From NCBI GenBank assembly GCA_026418475.1, contig JAOABG010000004.1:2806-47370 (forward strand): a stretch of DNA of 44,565 nucleotides. Reading direction: 5' to 3'. Positions 18,840-28,606 of this stretch are shown here, piece after piece. Position numbers and translations under genes: made by a program. Positions within the stretch are counted from its first letter, which is position 1. Each line of letters begins with the position of its first letter. The stretch comes from a bacterium (lineage in GTDB: Bacteria; DRYD01). The notes beneath the pieces were generated by a model, which was not told the DNA's origin, did no database searches, and saw nothing but the letters and a program-made list of their open reading frames with translations.

Positions 18840-20495
18840 TTAGTAATCCATTGGTGGGTGGTTATGTGCTCCACCTTTATCTTTTTCTTTTTCAGGAATT
18901 TCTGCCACAACTGTTTCTGTTGTTAGGACCATTCCTGCTACTGAACATGCGTGTTCCAATGCACTTCTTGTAACTTTCAAAGGATCTATTATACCGGCTT
19001 TGAACATATCTGTTATTTGTCCACTTACTGCATCAAATCCGAAAGTAGGATTTGCTCTTTTAACTTCTTCTACTATTGATCCACCATCGTAGCCAGCGTT
19101 TTCTGCTATTTGTCTTAATGGTCTATCTAATGAGGACTTGACAACTTTAATTCCAAGAGCCATGTCGCCGCTAAATTCTTTTTCCATTTTTTCTAAGGAT
19201 GACATTGTTCTTATGAGAGCTGTTCCTCCACCAGGTATTATTCCTTCTTCTACAGCAGCTTTTGTTGCGTTTAAAGAGTCTTCAAATCTCAATTTCTTTT
19301 CTTTGAGCTCTGTTTCTGTTGGAGCTCCGACTTTTATTACTGCGACTCCACCTGTTAGTTTAGCCAATCTTTCTTGGAGTTTTTCTCTGTCGAATTCGCT
19401 ATCTGTTTCCTTAATTTGTTTTCTTATTTGTTCTATTCTTGCTTTGATTTCGGAATCGCTACCTTTTCCTCCAATTATTGTTGTATTTTCTTTTGTGACT
19501 TTTACTTTTTCTGCTTTACCTAAATAGGTACTGCTCTTAATGTTTTCCAGTTTCATTCCAAGCTCATCATTTATTACTTGTCCACCTGTCAAGATTGCTA
19601 TGTCTTTTAACATTTCTTTTCTTCTATCTCCAAATCCTGGTGCTTTTACTGCACATACATTTAATACTCCTCTTAGTTTATTTACAACTAATGTAGCTAA
19701 AGCTTCACCTTCTATATCTTCAGCTATTATGAGTAATGGTTTCCCTTCTTTAACAACAACTTCCAATACTCCAAGAATGTCATTTACTGCTGCTACTTTC
19801 TTTTCAGTTATTAATATATAAGGATTTTCTAAAACGGATTCCATTCTTTCTGTATCTGTTACAAAATATGGTGATATATAGCCCCTATCAAACTGCATAC
19901 CTTCAACATGTTCCAAAGTTGTTTGTGAGGACTTGGATTCTTCAATTGTTATAACTCCTGTTTTACCAACCATTCTTATTGCTTTTGCTATCATTTTACC
20001 GATTTCTTCATCGTTATTAGCTGCTATTGTTGCAACTCTTTCAAGATCATCAACTTCAGATTTGGTCTTACCCTCAAAATCAACTTCTTTGGATTGTTTT
20101 TTTAATTCTTCTATTATTACTTCTTTTGCTTTGTCTATTCCTCTTTTGAGATAAATTGGATTTGCTCCTGCTGCTATTGCTTTCAAGCCTTCCTTTATTA
20201 TGTTATAACCAAGAACTACTGCTGTAGTTGTTCCATCACCTGCTATATCGTTTGTTTTGGTTGCAACTTCTTTTAAAAGTTGAGCACCCATATTTTCTAT
20301 TGGATCTGGTAACTCAATTTCTTTTGCAACTGTAACACCGTCATTTGTTATTAATGGGCTACCAAATTTCTTTTCTAATACCACATTTCTACCTTTAGGA
20401 CCCAATGTTACTCTTACCGAGTCATAGACCACTTTTATTCCTTTTTCCAATTTTTGTCTTGCTTCTGTGTTGAATAACACCATTTTACCTGCCAT
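18840..20495 (-). CDS. groEL: Chaperonin GroEL
   Basis: '[36 protein letters not shown]', '[11 protein letters not shown]', '[13 protein letters not shown]'. Confidence 0.99.
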   Translation of the reverse strand: MAGKMVLFNTEARQKLEKGIKVVYDSVRVTLGPKGRNVVLEKKFGSPLITNDGVTVAKEIELPDPIENMGAQLLKEVATKTNDIAGDGTTTAVVLGYNIIKEGLKAIAAGANPIYLKRGIDKAKEVIIEELKKQSKEVDFEGKTKSEVDDLERVATIAANNDEEIGKMIAKAIRMVGKTGVITIEESKSSQTTLEHVEGMQFDRGYISPYFVTDTERMESVLENPYILITEKKVAAVNDILGVLEVVVKEGKPLLIIAEDIEGEALATLVVNKLRGVLNVCAVKAPGFGDRRKEMLKDIAILTGGQVINDELGMKLENIKSSTYLGKAEKVKVTKENTTIIGGKGSDSEIKARIEQIRKQIKETDSEFDREKLQERLAKLTGGVAVIKVGAPTETELKEKKLRFEDSLNATKAAVEEGIIPGGGTALIRTMSSLEKMEKEFSGDMALGIKVVKSSLDRPLRQIAENAGYDGGSIVEEVKRANPTFGFDAVSGQITDMFKAGIIDPLKVTRSALEHACSVAGMVLTTETVVAEIPEKEKDKGGAHNHPPMDY

Positions 20496-20511
20496 AACTT
20501 AACACCTCCTG

Positions 20512-20820
20512 TTATTCGCTTTCTACTATTGCTAAAACTTCACTTTCTCTTAATATCAAATATTCTTCTCCTTTAATTTTCAATTCCGTACCTGCATATT
20601 TGCCAAATAGGACTTTATCACCTTTTTTAACTGTTGGTTCAACTCTTGTGCCATTGTCCAACAACTTACCGGGACCAACTTCTACAACTTCTCCCTTTTG
20701 CGGTCTTTCCTTAGCAGTATCTGGTAAATATATACCACTTTCTGTTTTTTCATCTTGGGGTATGGGTCTTACTAATACCCTGTCTTCTAGCATTCTCAGT
20801 TTGACTGTTTGAGTTGGCAT
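20512..20820 (-). CDS. groES: Co-chaperonin GroES
   Basis: 'RMLEDRVLVRPIPQDEKTESGIYLPDTAKERPQKGEVVEVGPG', 'GTELKIKGEEYLILRESEVLAIV'. Confidence 0.99.
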   Translation of the reverse strand: MPTQTVKLRMLEDRVLVRPIPQDEKTESGIYLPDTAKERPQKGEVVEVGPGKLLDNGTRVEPTVKKGDKVLFGKYAGTELKIKGEEYLILRESEVLAIVESE

Positions 20821-20963
20821 ATCATTTCACCTCCTTAGTTTTTACTCTTTATTGACCTTTTACATTTATAATAATACCCATTTTTTATGATTTTTATACA
20901 GTTTTTTATATATTTTTTTTAAATTATATATAAAAATTATATATTGGAAAAAATTTGAGGTTG

Positions 20964-22196
20964 TTAATAATTGAATCTTTTGAAAGCCACTACCACATTA
21001 TGTCCACCGAAACCGAATGAATTTTTTAGTGCAATGTTTATTTCTCTTCTTATGGGTTTATTGGGAGTATAGTTAAGATCACACTCTGGATCTGGAGTAT
21101 CATAGTTTATAGTTGGTGTAACGATTTGATGATATATACTTAACACTGTTGTAATTGATTCTATTACTCCTGCTGCACCTAATGTATGCCCTATCATTGA
21201 TTTGGTAGAACTGATATTAACTTTATATGCTCTGTCTTTTAAAACACTCTTTATTGCGTATGTTTCTGTTTTGTCATTGTATGGTGTTGATGTTCCATGA
21301 GCATTGATATAATCAATTTCTTCTATATCTAAGTTCTCTATTGTTTTTGATATGGCGTGTACTATACTTTTTGCTTCTGGGTCAGGAGCTGTTATGTGAT
21401 ATGCATCACATGTATGTGAATACCCAACAATCTCTGCGTATATTTTTGCCTCTCTTTTTTGAGCGTTTTTCAAACTTTCTAATATTATTGCTCCAGATCC
21501 TTCGGCTATTACAAATCCATCTCTGTTCAAATCAAATGGTCTTGAAGCTTTGTTTGGATCATTATTTTTGGATAAAGCTCCCATATTCTCAAACCCAGCT
21601 ATTGCAGACCCTACTATTGGAGCTTCTGAACCGCAAACTATCGCTATATCTACTATTCCATTTTTCACAGCTAAATAAGCTTCTCCTATTGCATGTAAAG
21701 AACTTGAACATGCACTTACATACGTTAAATTTGGACCCCTAATGTTGTATATTATTCCTATCCAGCCGGATAAGATATTGACTATCATTTTAGGGACAAA
21801 ATATGGAGAAACCTTGTCGTTACCTTTTTCTATGAGTGTTTTTATTTGTTCTTCAAAAGTTTCTATACCTCCTATTCCTGAGCCTACGAAAACTCCTATT
21901 CTAAAAGGGTCAACAGTATTTAAGTTGATAGAAGAGTCTTTCAGTGCCTGATCTACTGAAGCTATCCCAATTTGGACAAATCTGTCCATTTTTCTTATGT
22001 GTTTTTTATCTATGTAATCCAAGGGATTGAAATTTTTAACTAATCCTGCTATCTTAACTTGGAAATTTTTTGTGTCTATCCTATCATTGTATGTTATTCC
22101 ATTTTTGCCTTCAACTAAACTTTCCCAAAAGTCTTTGATAGTATTGCCAATTGGAGTTATCACACCCATTCCTGTTATTACAACTCTGTTAATCAT
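20964..22196 (-). CDS. fabF: Beta-ketoacyl-ACP synthase II
   Basis: 'RVVITGMGVITPIG', 'VSACSSSLHAIGEA', 'INAHGTSTPYNDKTE', 'KSMIGHTLGAAG'. Confidence 0.98.
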   Translation of the reverse strand: MINRVVITGMGVITPIGNTIKDFWESLVEGKNGITYNDRIDTKNFQVKIAGLVKNFNPLDYIDKKHIRKMDRFVQIGIASVDQALKDSSINLNTVDPFRIGVFVGSGIGGIETFEEQIKTLIEKGNDKVSPYFVPKMIVNILSGWIGIIYNIRGPNLTYVSACSSSLHAIGEAYLAVKNGIVDIAIVCGSEAPIVGSAIAGFENMGALSKNNDPNKASRPFDLNRDGFVIAEGSGAIILESLKNAQKREAKIYAEIVGYSHTCDAYHITAPDPEAKSIVHAISKTIENLDIEEIDYINAHGTSTPYNDKTETYAIKSVLKDRAYKVNISSTKSMIGHTLGAAGVIESITTVLSIYHQIVTPTINYDTPDPECDLNYTPNKPIRREINIALKNSFGFGGHNVVVAFKRFNY

Positions 22197-22230
22197 AGTT
22201 TTTAAATCTCCTTGGATATTCTTGTTATTT

Positions 22231-22914
22231 TTATACTTTTTGGTTTAAAAGTGAGTATTCCAATAGATAGTTTTTTAAACCCTCATCAATTTTCTCGTAG
22301 TTGAGAATGGTTTCGAATTTTTTCTTCTCTATTTGTTTACTTTCTATTACACTTACTGTAAACTTATCTTTTTTCCTTTCTATGTACTCTATGTAAGGAA
22401 TTTTTAAAGAAACTTCTATTATGGTTTTTTGTGGTATTGGAATAGATGTAAATAAACTTATTCCATTATGAAATATTCTATATGTTTTACCTTTTTGGAT
22501 ATGTGGAACTCCTAAAGCATTGTATTCTATTTCTATTTCTACTTCGAGATCAAAGTTTGAGACCAACTCTTTGGCTTTTCCAAAGGTTTTATCTTTGAAT
22601 TTTGGTGGTTTGCTTATAACCATTATCCTTTCTGATAAGACTATTTCTTTTATCTGAGTTTCGAAATTGAATAATTTAACAATTCCATCTTTGTTTTCTA
22701 ATAAATTCGTATCAGCGTTTTTTTCTGGTGTTATTGGAACGAGATTATTTGATAAATATTGAGATAATAGTGGAACTTTCAATTCTATAGTGCTTTTTGT
22801 TGTATTTTCTATTGTTCCATATATATCTATCCATTTATCTGCCTCTATAACTGTCATTTTGATTGGACTTTCTGTGGCAAAACTGGGATCCTTTTTACCA
22901 AATAACCCAAACAT
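22231..22914 (-). CDS. Unknown protein with possible PilZ/YcgR-like C-terminal fold
   Basis: 'QKGKTYRIFHNGISLFTSIPIPQKTIIEVSLKIP' loosely resembles a PilZ core. Starts directly after the hldE2 stop. Confidence 0.55.
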   Translation of the reverse strand: MFGLFGKKDPSFATESPIKMTVIEADKWIDIYGTIENTTKSTIELKVPLLSQYLSNNLVPITPEKNADTNLLENKDGIVKLFNFETQIKEIVLSERIMVISKPPKFKDKTFGKAKELVSNFDLEVEIEIEYNALGVPHIQKGKTYRIFHNGISLFTSIPIPQKTIIEVSLKIPYIEYIERKKDKFTVSVIESKQIEKKKFETILNYEKIDEGLKNYLLEYSLLNQKV

Positions 22915-23409
22915 TTATGTCCCTCCCTTTTCTATTATTTTCCGAATAATTTTTGTCGTAGATGAATCAGGAACAAAAGGCAAAACTCTATAGACAATTT
23001 TGTACTTCTCTATGATTTTGAGTTCTGGAATTGCTTTATTATCATAGTCTCCACCTTTGAAATATACATCGGGTTTTAAATATTCAATTAATGATATTGG
23101 AGTGTCTTCTTCAAATGGAATTACAAAGTCAACCACTTCTATTGATGCTATAACTATCATCCTATCTTCAAGTGTGTTTATTGGTTTTTTAGGCCCCTTA
23201 ATTCTCTTTATACTCTCATCGGTATTAATTGCAACTACCAATATGTCACAGTATTCTTTGCTTTGATATAAATAAGTTATGTGTCCCTTATGGATTATAT
23301 CGAAACAACCATTTGTAAAGCCTATAATTTTACCAACTTCCTTGTATTTTTCAATTATTAGCTTAAGTCTTTGCCAACTATGTATTATCTTTTTTTCAAA
23401 GTGTCTCAT
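22915..23409 (-). CDS. hldE2: D-glycero-beta-D-manno-heptose 1-phosphate adenylyltransferase (HldE C-domain type)
   Basis: 'IIGFTNGCFDIIHKGHITYL', 'INTDESIKRIKGPKKPIN', 'DVYFKGGDY'. Confidence 0.92.
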   Translation of the reverse strand: MRHFEKKIIHSWQRLKLIIEKYKEVGKIIGFTNGCFDIIHKGHITYLYQSKEYCDILVVAINTDESIKRIKGPKKPINTLEDRMIVIASIEVVDFVIPFEEDTPISLIEYLKPDVYFKGGDYDNKAIPELKIIEKYKIVYRVLPFVPDSSTTKIIRKIIEKGGT

Positions 23410-24481
23410 ACTTTTGTGTTTCTCTGAGAATAAATTTGGGTAAATTTTGATTCACTTTCTGAATTTTCAGCAAATAGTTAATCAAATCTGTGGGTTTAAC
23501 TGCTATAGTACCAGGTTTTGAGACACAAATTGAACCTGCTATATTTGCTAACAAACCACTTTCTAAAGTTTCAAAACCTATTGAATTTAGTAGTCCAAAT
23601 ACGGATATAACATTATCACCAGCACCTGTAACATCAAAAACCTCTACCTCTATCCCGTCTATTTTTATAAAATTGCTCTTGTTTAGTATTGCTAGCCCAT
23701 CCTTACCAAGTGTAACCAATAATTTATTTATCCTATACTTTTTTATAAATTCAAACATGTTATGAAAAGTATCATTTTCTAGCCCTATATTTTTTGTTAT
23801 TTGTTGAAATTCTTGCTTATTTAAAGATAATAAATTTACATTTTGATTTTCCAAGAATTTTGAAAAACAGCTGAAATTTGGAGGCTTAATTGAAACACAG
23901 AAATGATTACTATTTAACGATTCCATAATTACATTAAGATTTTCATTTGTGAAAATTCCCTTGTTATAATCAATTATAAAAACTGAATCAAATTTTTGGG
24001 GTATTGATGAAACCTTATCTTTGATTATTTTTGATGGTATTTTTAGATTTTCTTTTTCTCTGTCTACTCTTGCAATTTGTTGATTATTACTTGCTATTAA
24101 CCTGGTTTTTACTATTGTTTTATCATATGTTAACGTTAAATCATTAATTCTATATCTTTTTAATAGTCTTTTTATCCTTGTGGAAAAGTGATCTTTACCA
24201 ATGATTCCTAAAAGACTGACATTTTGGGAATAATATGATAATATTTTGGCAACATTTGCTGCTCCTCCTAAATCGTTCCATTCTTTTTCAACCCTTAAAA
24301 CTGGAACAGGAGCTTCTGGTGATATCCTCTCAACTACTCCTTTTAACCACCTATCTAATATTATGTCACCTATGACCAGAATTTTGGATTTTTTTAATTC
24401 ATCTATGGTATTATTCAATTTATCTAATATTTCATTTATTTTGAGTTTCATATTTTTTATGTATTCTTGCAGGATTACCAA
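23396..24481 (-). CDS. hldE1: Heptose 7-phosphate kinase (HldE N-domain type, PfkB fold)
   Basis: 'KILVIGDIILDRWLKGVVERISPEAPVPVLRVEKEWNDLGGAANVA', 'DVTGAGDNVISVFGL'. Confidence 0.9.
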   Translation of the reverse strand: MVILQEYIKNMKLKINEILDKLNNTIDELKKSKILVIGDIILDRWLKGVVERISPEAPVPVLRVEKEWNDLGGAANVAKILSYYSQNVSLLGIIGKDHFSTRIKRLLKRYRINDLTLTYDKTIVKTRLIASNNQQIARVDREKENLKIPSKIIKDKVSSIPQKFDSVFIIDYNKGIFTNENLNVIMESLNSNHFCVSIKPPNFSCFSKFLENQNVNLLSLNKQEFQQITKNIGLENDTFHNMFEFIKKYRINKLLVTLGKDGLAILNKSNFIKIDGIEVEVFDVTGAGDNVISVFGLLNSIGFETLESGLLANIAGSICVSKPGTIAVKPTDLINYLLKIQKVNQNLPKFILRETQKYETL

Positions 24482-25514
24482 TGACTATTGTATTTTCATG
24501 AACATCTTTGGTCACAACACTCCCAGCTCCTATATAAGAATTTGGACCAATTTTCTTAGGAGATATTATCACTGCATTAGACCCTATAAACGAATTTTTC
24601 TTGATTATACTTGTGTATTTATTTTTGCCATCGTAATTTGCAAAAACAACACCAGCACCAATGTTAACATTCTCTTCTATTATTAAATCTCCCAAATAAG
24701 CTAAATGTGAAGCTTTCAAATCTCCATCAACTTTTATGTTTTTACATTCAACAAATGCACCTATCTTAGAACTGTGTATTATATTATTTTCTCTGAGATG
24801 AGTAAATGGACCTACAAAATTGTTATTTATTAATTCATTTTTTGTAATAATACTGTGGGAAATGATGTTGTTAAATCCTATTTGTGAGTCGGTAATGAAA
24901 CAATTCGGACCAATTTTATTGGATTTACCTATCTCTGAGTTTATTATAAAAGTGTTATCTAAAATTGTATTGTTTTCATCCAATTTTGATAATGGGCAGA
25001 TAAAAATATTTTTTCCTAAGATAACATTATTAACTCTTTCTGTAGAATACTTTTTTATCAAATTGAAAAGTTTCTCAAAATCTTTGATTTTCCTTATTTT
25101 AAAGATGTATTCTATGGATTTTCCCAAAATATTTATGAATTTATGATCAGTTGCATTTACATTTATGGTTTTGTATTCTCTACTTTTTATTACTTTATCT
25201 TTTATTTTTTCTTTCTTATAATATAGTAAAGGAGAATTGAGATCTATTAAAACTACTTTTTCATTTTTGTTAAGTTTTGATATATCCTTTGACAGATCTA
25301 AGCTTTCTATTAAATCTATCTCCAGATTTATATTGTATAGCTTGATCAATTTTTTTATTAATTCCTGGGATTCATGGTTAATTATAAAAAGAGGTTTTTT
25401 TTGAAAATATTCATACAAATTTTCTATAAGTTTCAAAGTGGGTAGGCAAACTGGATAGTAAAAATATTGATCATCATATTTCCATTTTTCTTCCTTTGCA
25501 AATACTAATATCAT
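24432..25514 (-). CDS. GlmU-like protein: intact LbH acetyltransferase domain, degenerate N-terminal nucleotidyltransferase domain
   Basis: C-domain 'GPFTHLRENN...FVECKN...DLKASHLAYLGD...VNIGAGVVFANYDGKNK'. The N-domain lacks the GxGTRM loop. Confidence 0.85.
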   Translation of the reverse strand: MILVFAKEEKWKYDDQYFYYPVCLPTLKLIENLYEYFQKKPLFIINHESQELIKKLIKLYNINLEIDLIESLDLSKDISKLNKNEKVVLIDLNSPLLYYKKEKIKDKVIKSREYKTINVNATDHKFINILGKSIEYIFKIRKIKDFEKLFNLIKKYSTERVNNVILGKNIFICPLSKLDENNTILDNTFIINSEIGKSNKIGPNCFITDSQIGFNNIISHSIITKNELINNNFVGPFTHLRENNIIHSSKIGAFVECKNIKVDGDLKASHLAYLGDLIIEENVNIGAGVVFANYDGKNKYTSIIKKNSFIGSNAVIISPKKIGPNSYIGAGSVVTKDVHENTIVIGNPARIHKKYETQNK

Positions 25515-27988
25515 AAGTTAGCGGTTTTTTTTATTGGTTCAAACCTCATTGTGAAGAATCTTAAAAATGGTGGTTCATATAAAATTGATAACCCACTTAT
25601 TTTTTCTCTTATACTGAATACTTCACATATTGTGTTACTTGTGTACTCCATATGTTCATTTGTATAAACTCTTCTTGGTATGGTTATTCTAACTAATTCA
25701 AGCTCTGGATATTTGTGTTTACCTGTTTTGGGATCTCTTCCTGCAGATACTATCCCTCTTTCCATGGTTCTAACACCACCATACAAATAGATGTACGCAG
25801 CTAATGTCTGAGCAGGGAACTCTTCCTGACTTATGTGCGGCAAAAACCTTTTGGCATCAATATATATTGCATGTCCTCCTATTGGTTCTACTATTGGTAT
25901 ATTTGATGATTTTAACAGATTTCCTAAGTACCTTACCTGATCTATCCTATTTTTTAGATAATAGAAGTTGGTCATCTCAGTTATTCCTTTTGCTAACATT
26001 GCTATATCTCTGGATGACATTCCTCCGTTATAGTATTCACCCTCAAAAATCTCTATCATCTTCTTCATTTTTATGAACAAATCTGGTGATCTAACAAGTA
26101 TTAATCCACTTATATTGGTCAGTGGATCTTTTTTAGCTGAAATTGTGGCAGCATCAGCTAAACTCATTATCTCTCTTATGATACTCTTTATGTCTTTGTT
26201 TTGATATCCCTGTTCTCTTTCTTTGATGAAGAAAGCATTTTCTGCTATCCTTGTTGCATCTAATACTATAGGAATGCCATAATAATCACATATCTTTCTT
26301 ATTTGTTTTATATTTTCTAATGAGACTGGTTGTCCTCCAGCCATGTTAACATTATTTTCGATACATACGTAAGCTATATTACTTGCTCCGTTTTTCTCTA
26401 TAAAATCTACCAATTTATCCACATCTATATTACCCTTAAATGGGTGTGGAACTTCAGGTTTATAAGCTTCCTCTATGATTAAATCAACAAAAACTCCTTG
26501 GGCATATTCTTGATGAAACCTTGTTGTTGTAAAATACATGTTATTTATTACAAACTGCCCAGGTTTTATCATTGTTTGAGAAAGAACATGTTCTGCAGCT
26601 CTACCTTGATGGGTGGGTAAAAAGTACCTGAAACCAAATATATTTTCTATTGATTCTTCTAAAAGCTTATATGCTCTTTTTTGATCATACAATATTGCTA
26701 AACTCCATTGTTCGTCACTCATACTACTTGTTCCACTATCAGTTAAAAGATCTATATACACTTTTTCTGCTGGTATTAAAAAAGTGTTATATCCAGCTTT
26801 TTCTAATATTTCTTTCCTATCCTCAAAAGAGAGTAAGTTGATTATTTCTATACCCTTTAAATTATAAGAAATATAATCTCTTGGATCAATAAAATCGGAT
26901 ATGTATCTTCTGTTTTTTTGTTGTATTGCCAATTCCAAAGAGTTGACAAATAGTTCTAAGTTTTTCTTTTGATATTTCCTTGAAGGTAAATATAGAACCA
27001 TATAATTATCTTTGCTATAACCTCTTACTTGTCCTATTAAGAATAATAAATTGTTTATGTTATGAATACTATGTTTTATGTAGAAGTAATGTGCTGAGCA
27101 GCGGGGACTGATTTCAAAACCTTCAACGGAATTCGTAATTCTTTTTATTTCTTCGTATAAAAAATTAATTGATTTTTCTTTATATTCCCAAAAATTTTTG
27201 TTTTTTGCCTCTTCTAATCCTTGATTTATTATTTCCATATCTCTTCCAGCTAAACCACCGTAGGTATGTAGCCCTTCAAAGGCCACTACCCATTCTGTAA
27301 GATGCTCGTAATATTTGAAATTATCAGTTATTAACAATGCTCCTGTATTTGACATTAAGTCAAATGAACAGTCTATAACTATTATGTCAACTAGATTACT
27401 GAATTCTTTAACTTCATCTAAATTTGATTTTGTAAAAGAAAAAATATTAGAAAAATCTGCTATTGTCAGCAATGACTCTTCTTTCAATTCTGAAATCATA
27501 TTCTTTACATCATTAATACTATAATTATAACTTTTTAGGGAATTTAGGAAAAAGATTGATATTTTTTTACTGCCCTGTTGTTTGATTTTATAATAGCTGA
27601 GTATCTTTTCAAAGTGTTGATTTTCTAAAGGATTATAATTCACTAGATTAAATTGATAGTTTTCAAAATTTTCAAGTATTTTGATTATTAAGTTCCATGC
27701 TCCCTTTATATTGTGGGTGGGAATAAGGTATTCTTTGTTGAATGTCTTCTGAATATTTTGATTGAGCTTTATGAAATTTTTACTACCTGCATAGGATTCA
27801 TCTCCCAAGAATAATGCTGCATATTGGCTTTCACTTAAGCTATTTAGATTCATTCCTGATAAATCTGTCCATATATAATCTTCTTCTATTAAATTTGCAT
27901 CATTTTCTTTCTTTTCTAACAATATTCTTCTTTCTGAAATATCCAAGTACTTAGGAAAATAAACTATTTTAGCTTTATACGGTTGCAT
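25511..27988 (-). CDS. Tandem two-domain tyrosine phenol-lyase/tryptophanase-family protein: N-half PLP-less, C-half TPL-like
   Basis: C-half: 'YIDLLTDSGTSSMSDEQW', 'PTHQGRAAEH', 'NMYFTTTRFHQE', 'SAKKDPLTNISG', 'MERGIVSAGR', 'LRFFTMRF'. N-half: 'LFLGDESYAGSKNF', 'VVAFEGLHTYGGLAGRDME', but 'PTHNIKGAWN' and 'CSFDLMSNTG'. Confidence 0.93.
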   Translation of the reverse strand: MQPYKAKIVYFPKYLDISERRILLEKKENDANLIEEDYIWTDLSGMNLNSLSESQYAALFLGDESYAGSKNFIKLNQNIQKTFNKEYLIPTHNIKGAWNLIIKILENFENYQFNLVNYNPLENQHFEKILSYYKIKQQGSKKISIFFLNSLKSYNYSINDVKNMISELKEESLLTIADFSNIFSFTKSNLDEVKEFSNLVDIIVIDCSFDLMSNTGALLITDNFKYYEHLTEWVVAFEGLHTYGGLAGRDMEIINQGLEEAKNKNFWEYKEKSINFLYEEIKRITNSVEGFEISPRCSAHYFYIKHSIHNINNLLFLIGQVRGYSKDNYMVLYLPSRKYQKKNLELFVNSLELAIQQKNRRYISDFIDPRDYISYNLKGIEIINLLSFEDRKEILEKAGYNTFLIPAEKVYIDLLTDSGTSSMSDEQWSLAILYDQKRAYKLLEESIENIFGFRYFLPTHQGRAAEHVLSQTMIKPGQFVINNMYFTTTRFHQEYAQGVFVDLIIEEAYKPEVPHPFKGNIDVDKLVDFIEKNGASNIAYVCIENNVNMAGGQPVSLENIKQIRKICDYYGIPIVLDATRIAENAFFIKEREQGYQNKDIKSIIREIMSLADAATISAKKDPLTNISGLILVRSPDLFIKMKKMIEIFEGEYYNGGMSSRDIAMLAKGITEMTNFYYLKNRIDQVRYLGNLLKSSNIPIVEPIGGHAIYIDAKRFLPHISQEEFPAQTLAAYIYLYGGVRTMERGIVSAGRDPKTGKHKYPELELVRITIPRRVYTNEHMEYTSNTICEVFSIREKISGLSILYEPPFLRFFTMRFEPIKKTANL

Positions 27989-28070
27989 TAGATTTTCTCC
28001 TTTCTCAAAATAATTACCCTATAGATAGTATTAATATACCTTTTTACTTTATCCTTTTTATGTAATTATA

Positions 28071-28098
28071 TTATATAGATTTTATTATATAGATTTTA
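28071..28098. repeat. 14-bp tandem duplication TTATATAGATTTTA x2
   Basis: Exact adjacent copies between divergent genes. Confidence 0.9.
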
Positions 28099-28135
28099 AG
28101 GGATTGGATATGTTTTTGTTGAACTATATAGCTAA

Positions 28136-28600
28136 ATGAAAAGTATTTTACTATTTTTTTTATTACTTTTCCTTATTTTTTTAGACCAGTTGACTAAACA
28201 TCTTGTCATCCATGGTTTGAGGTTTAAGTGGGGATTTTTTGAAATCACACTTGTATATAATGAGGGTAGTGCTTTTGGATTGAAATTACTAAAAAACAGT
28301 GAATATATTGTTGTAAATTCAATCATCTTATTTCTTTTCATGTTATTCATATTTTATAGGAACAGTAGGAGTCAATATATGAAAAGCCTGTATAATTTTT
28401 GTCTGGTTTTTATCCTATCTGGTGGGCTTGGAAACATAATAGATAGAATTTTTCATGGGAAAGTAATAGACTTTTTTTACATTTACAATTTCCCTGTTTT
28501 CAATCTGGCTGATGTTTTCATTACCATCGGAATGGGGATGCTCATTATGATTTTTTTCAGAGAAGAGAAGAAAATACAGGAAAGTTCTCCTCCCCCCTAG
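28136..28600 (+). CDS. lspA: Lipoprotein signal peptidase
   Basis: 'LDQLTKHLV', 'VYNEGSAFGL', 'GGLGNIIDRIFHGKVIDFF', 'FNLADVFITIG'. Confidence 0.96.
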   Translation: MKSILLFFLLLFLIFLDQLTKHLVIHGLRFKWGFFEITLVYNEGSAFGLKLLKNSEYIVVNSIILFLFMLFIFYRNSRSQYMKSLYNFCLVFILSGGLGNIIDRIFHGKVIDFFYIYNFPVFNLADVFITIGMGMLIMIFFREEKKIQESSPPP

Positions 28601-28606
28601 AACATA

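Noticed and set aside
19138-20154. Plus-strand ORFs across groEL
   Set aside because: Antisense to a certain groEL; composition reflects the reverse complement of conserved codons.
20821-20963. Possible CIRCE operator upstream of groES
   Set aside because: No TTAGCACTC-N9-GAGTGCTAA-like inverted repeat seen; only A/T tracts.
25511-27988. Two-domain TPL protein as a tryptophanase gene with a simple frameshift or duplication artefact
   Set aside because: The halves are highly diverged, in one uninterrupted frame, and show complementary rather than random motif loss.
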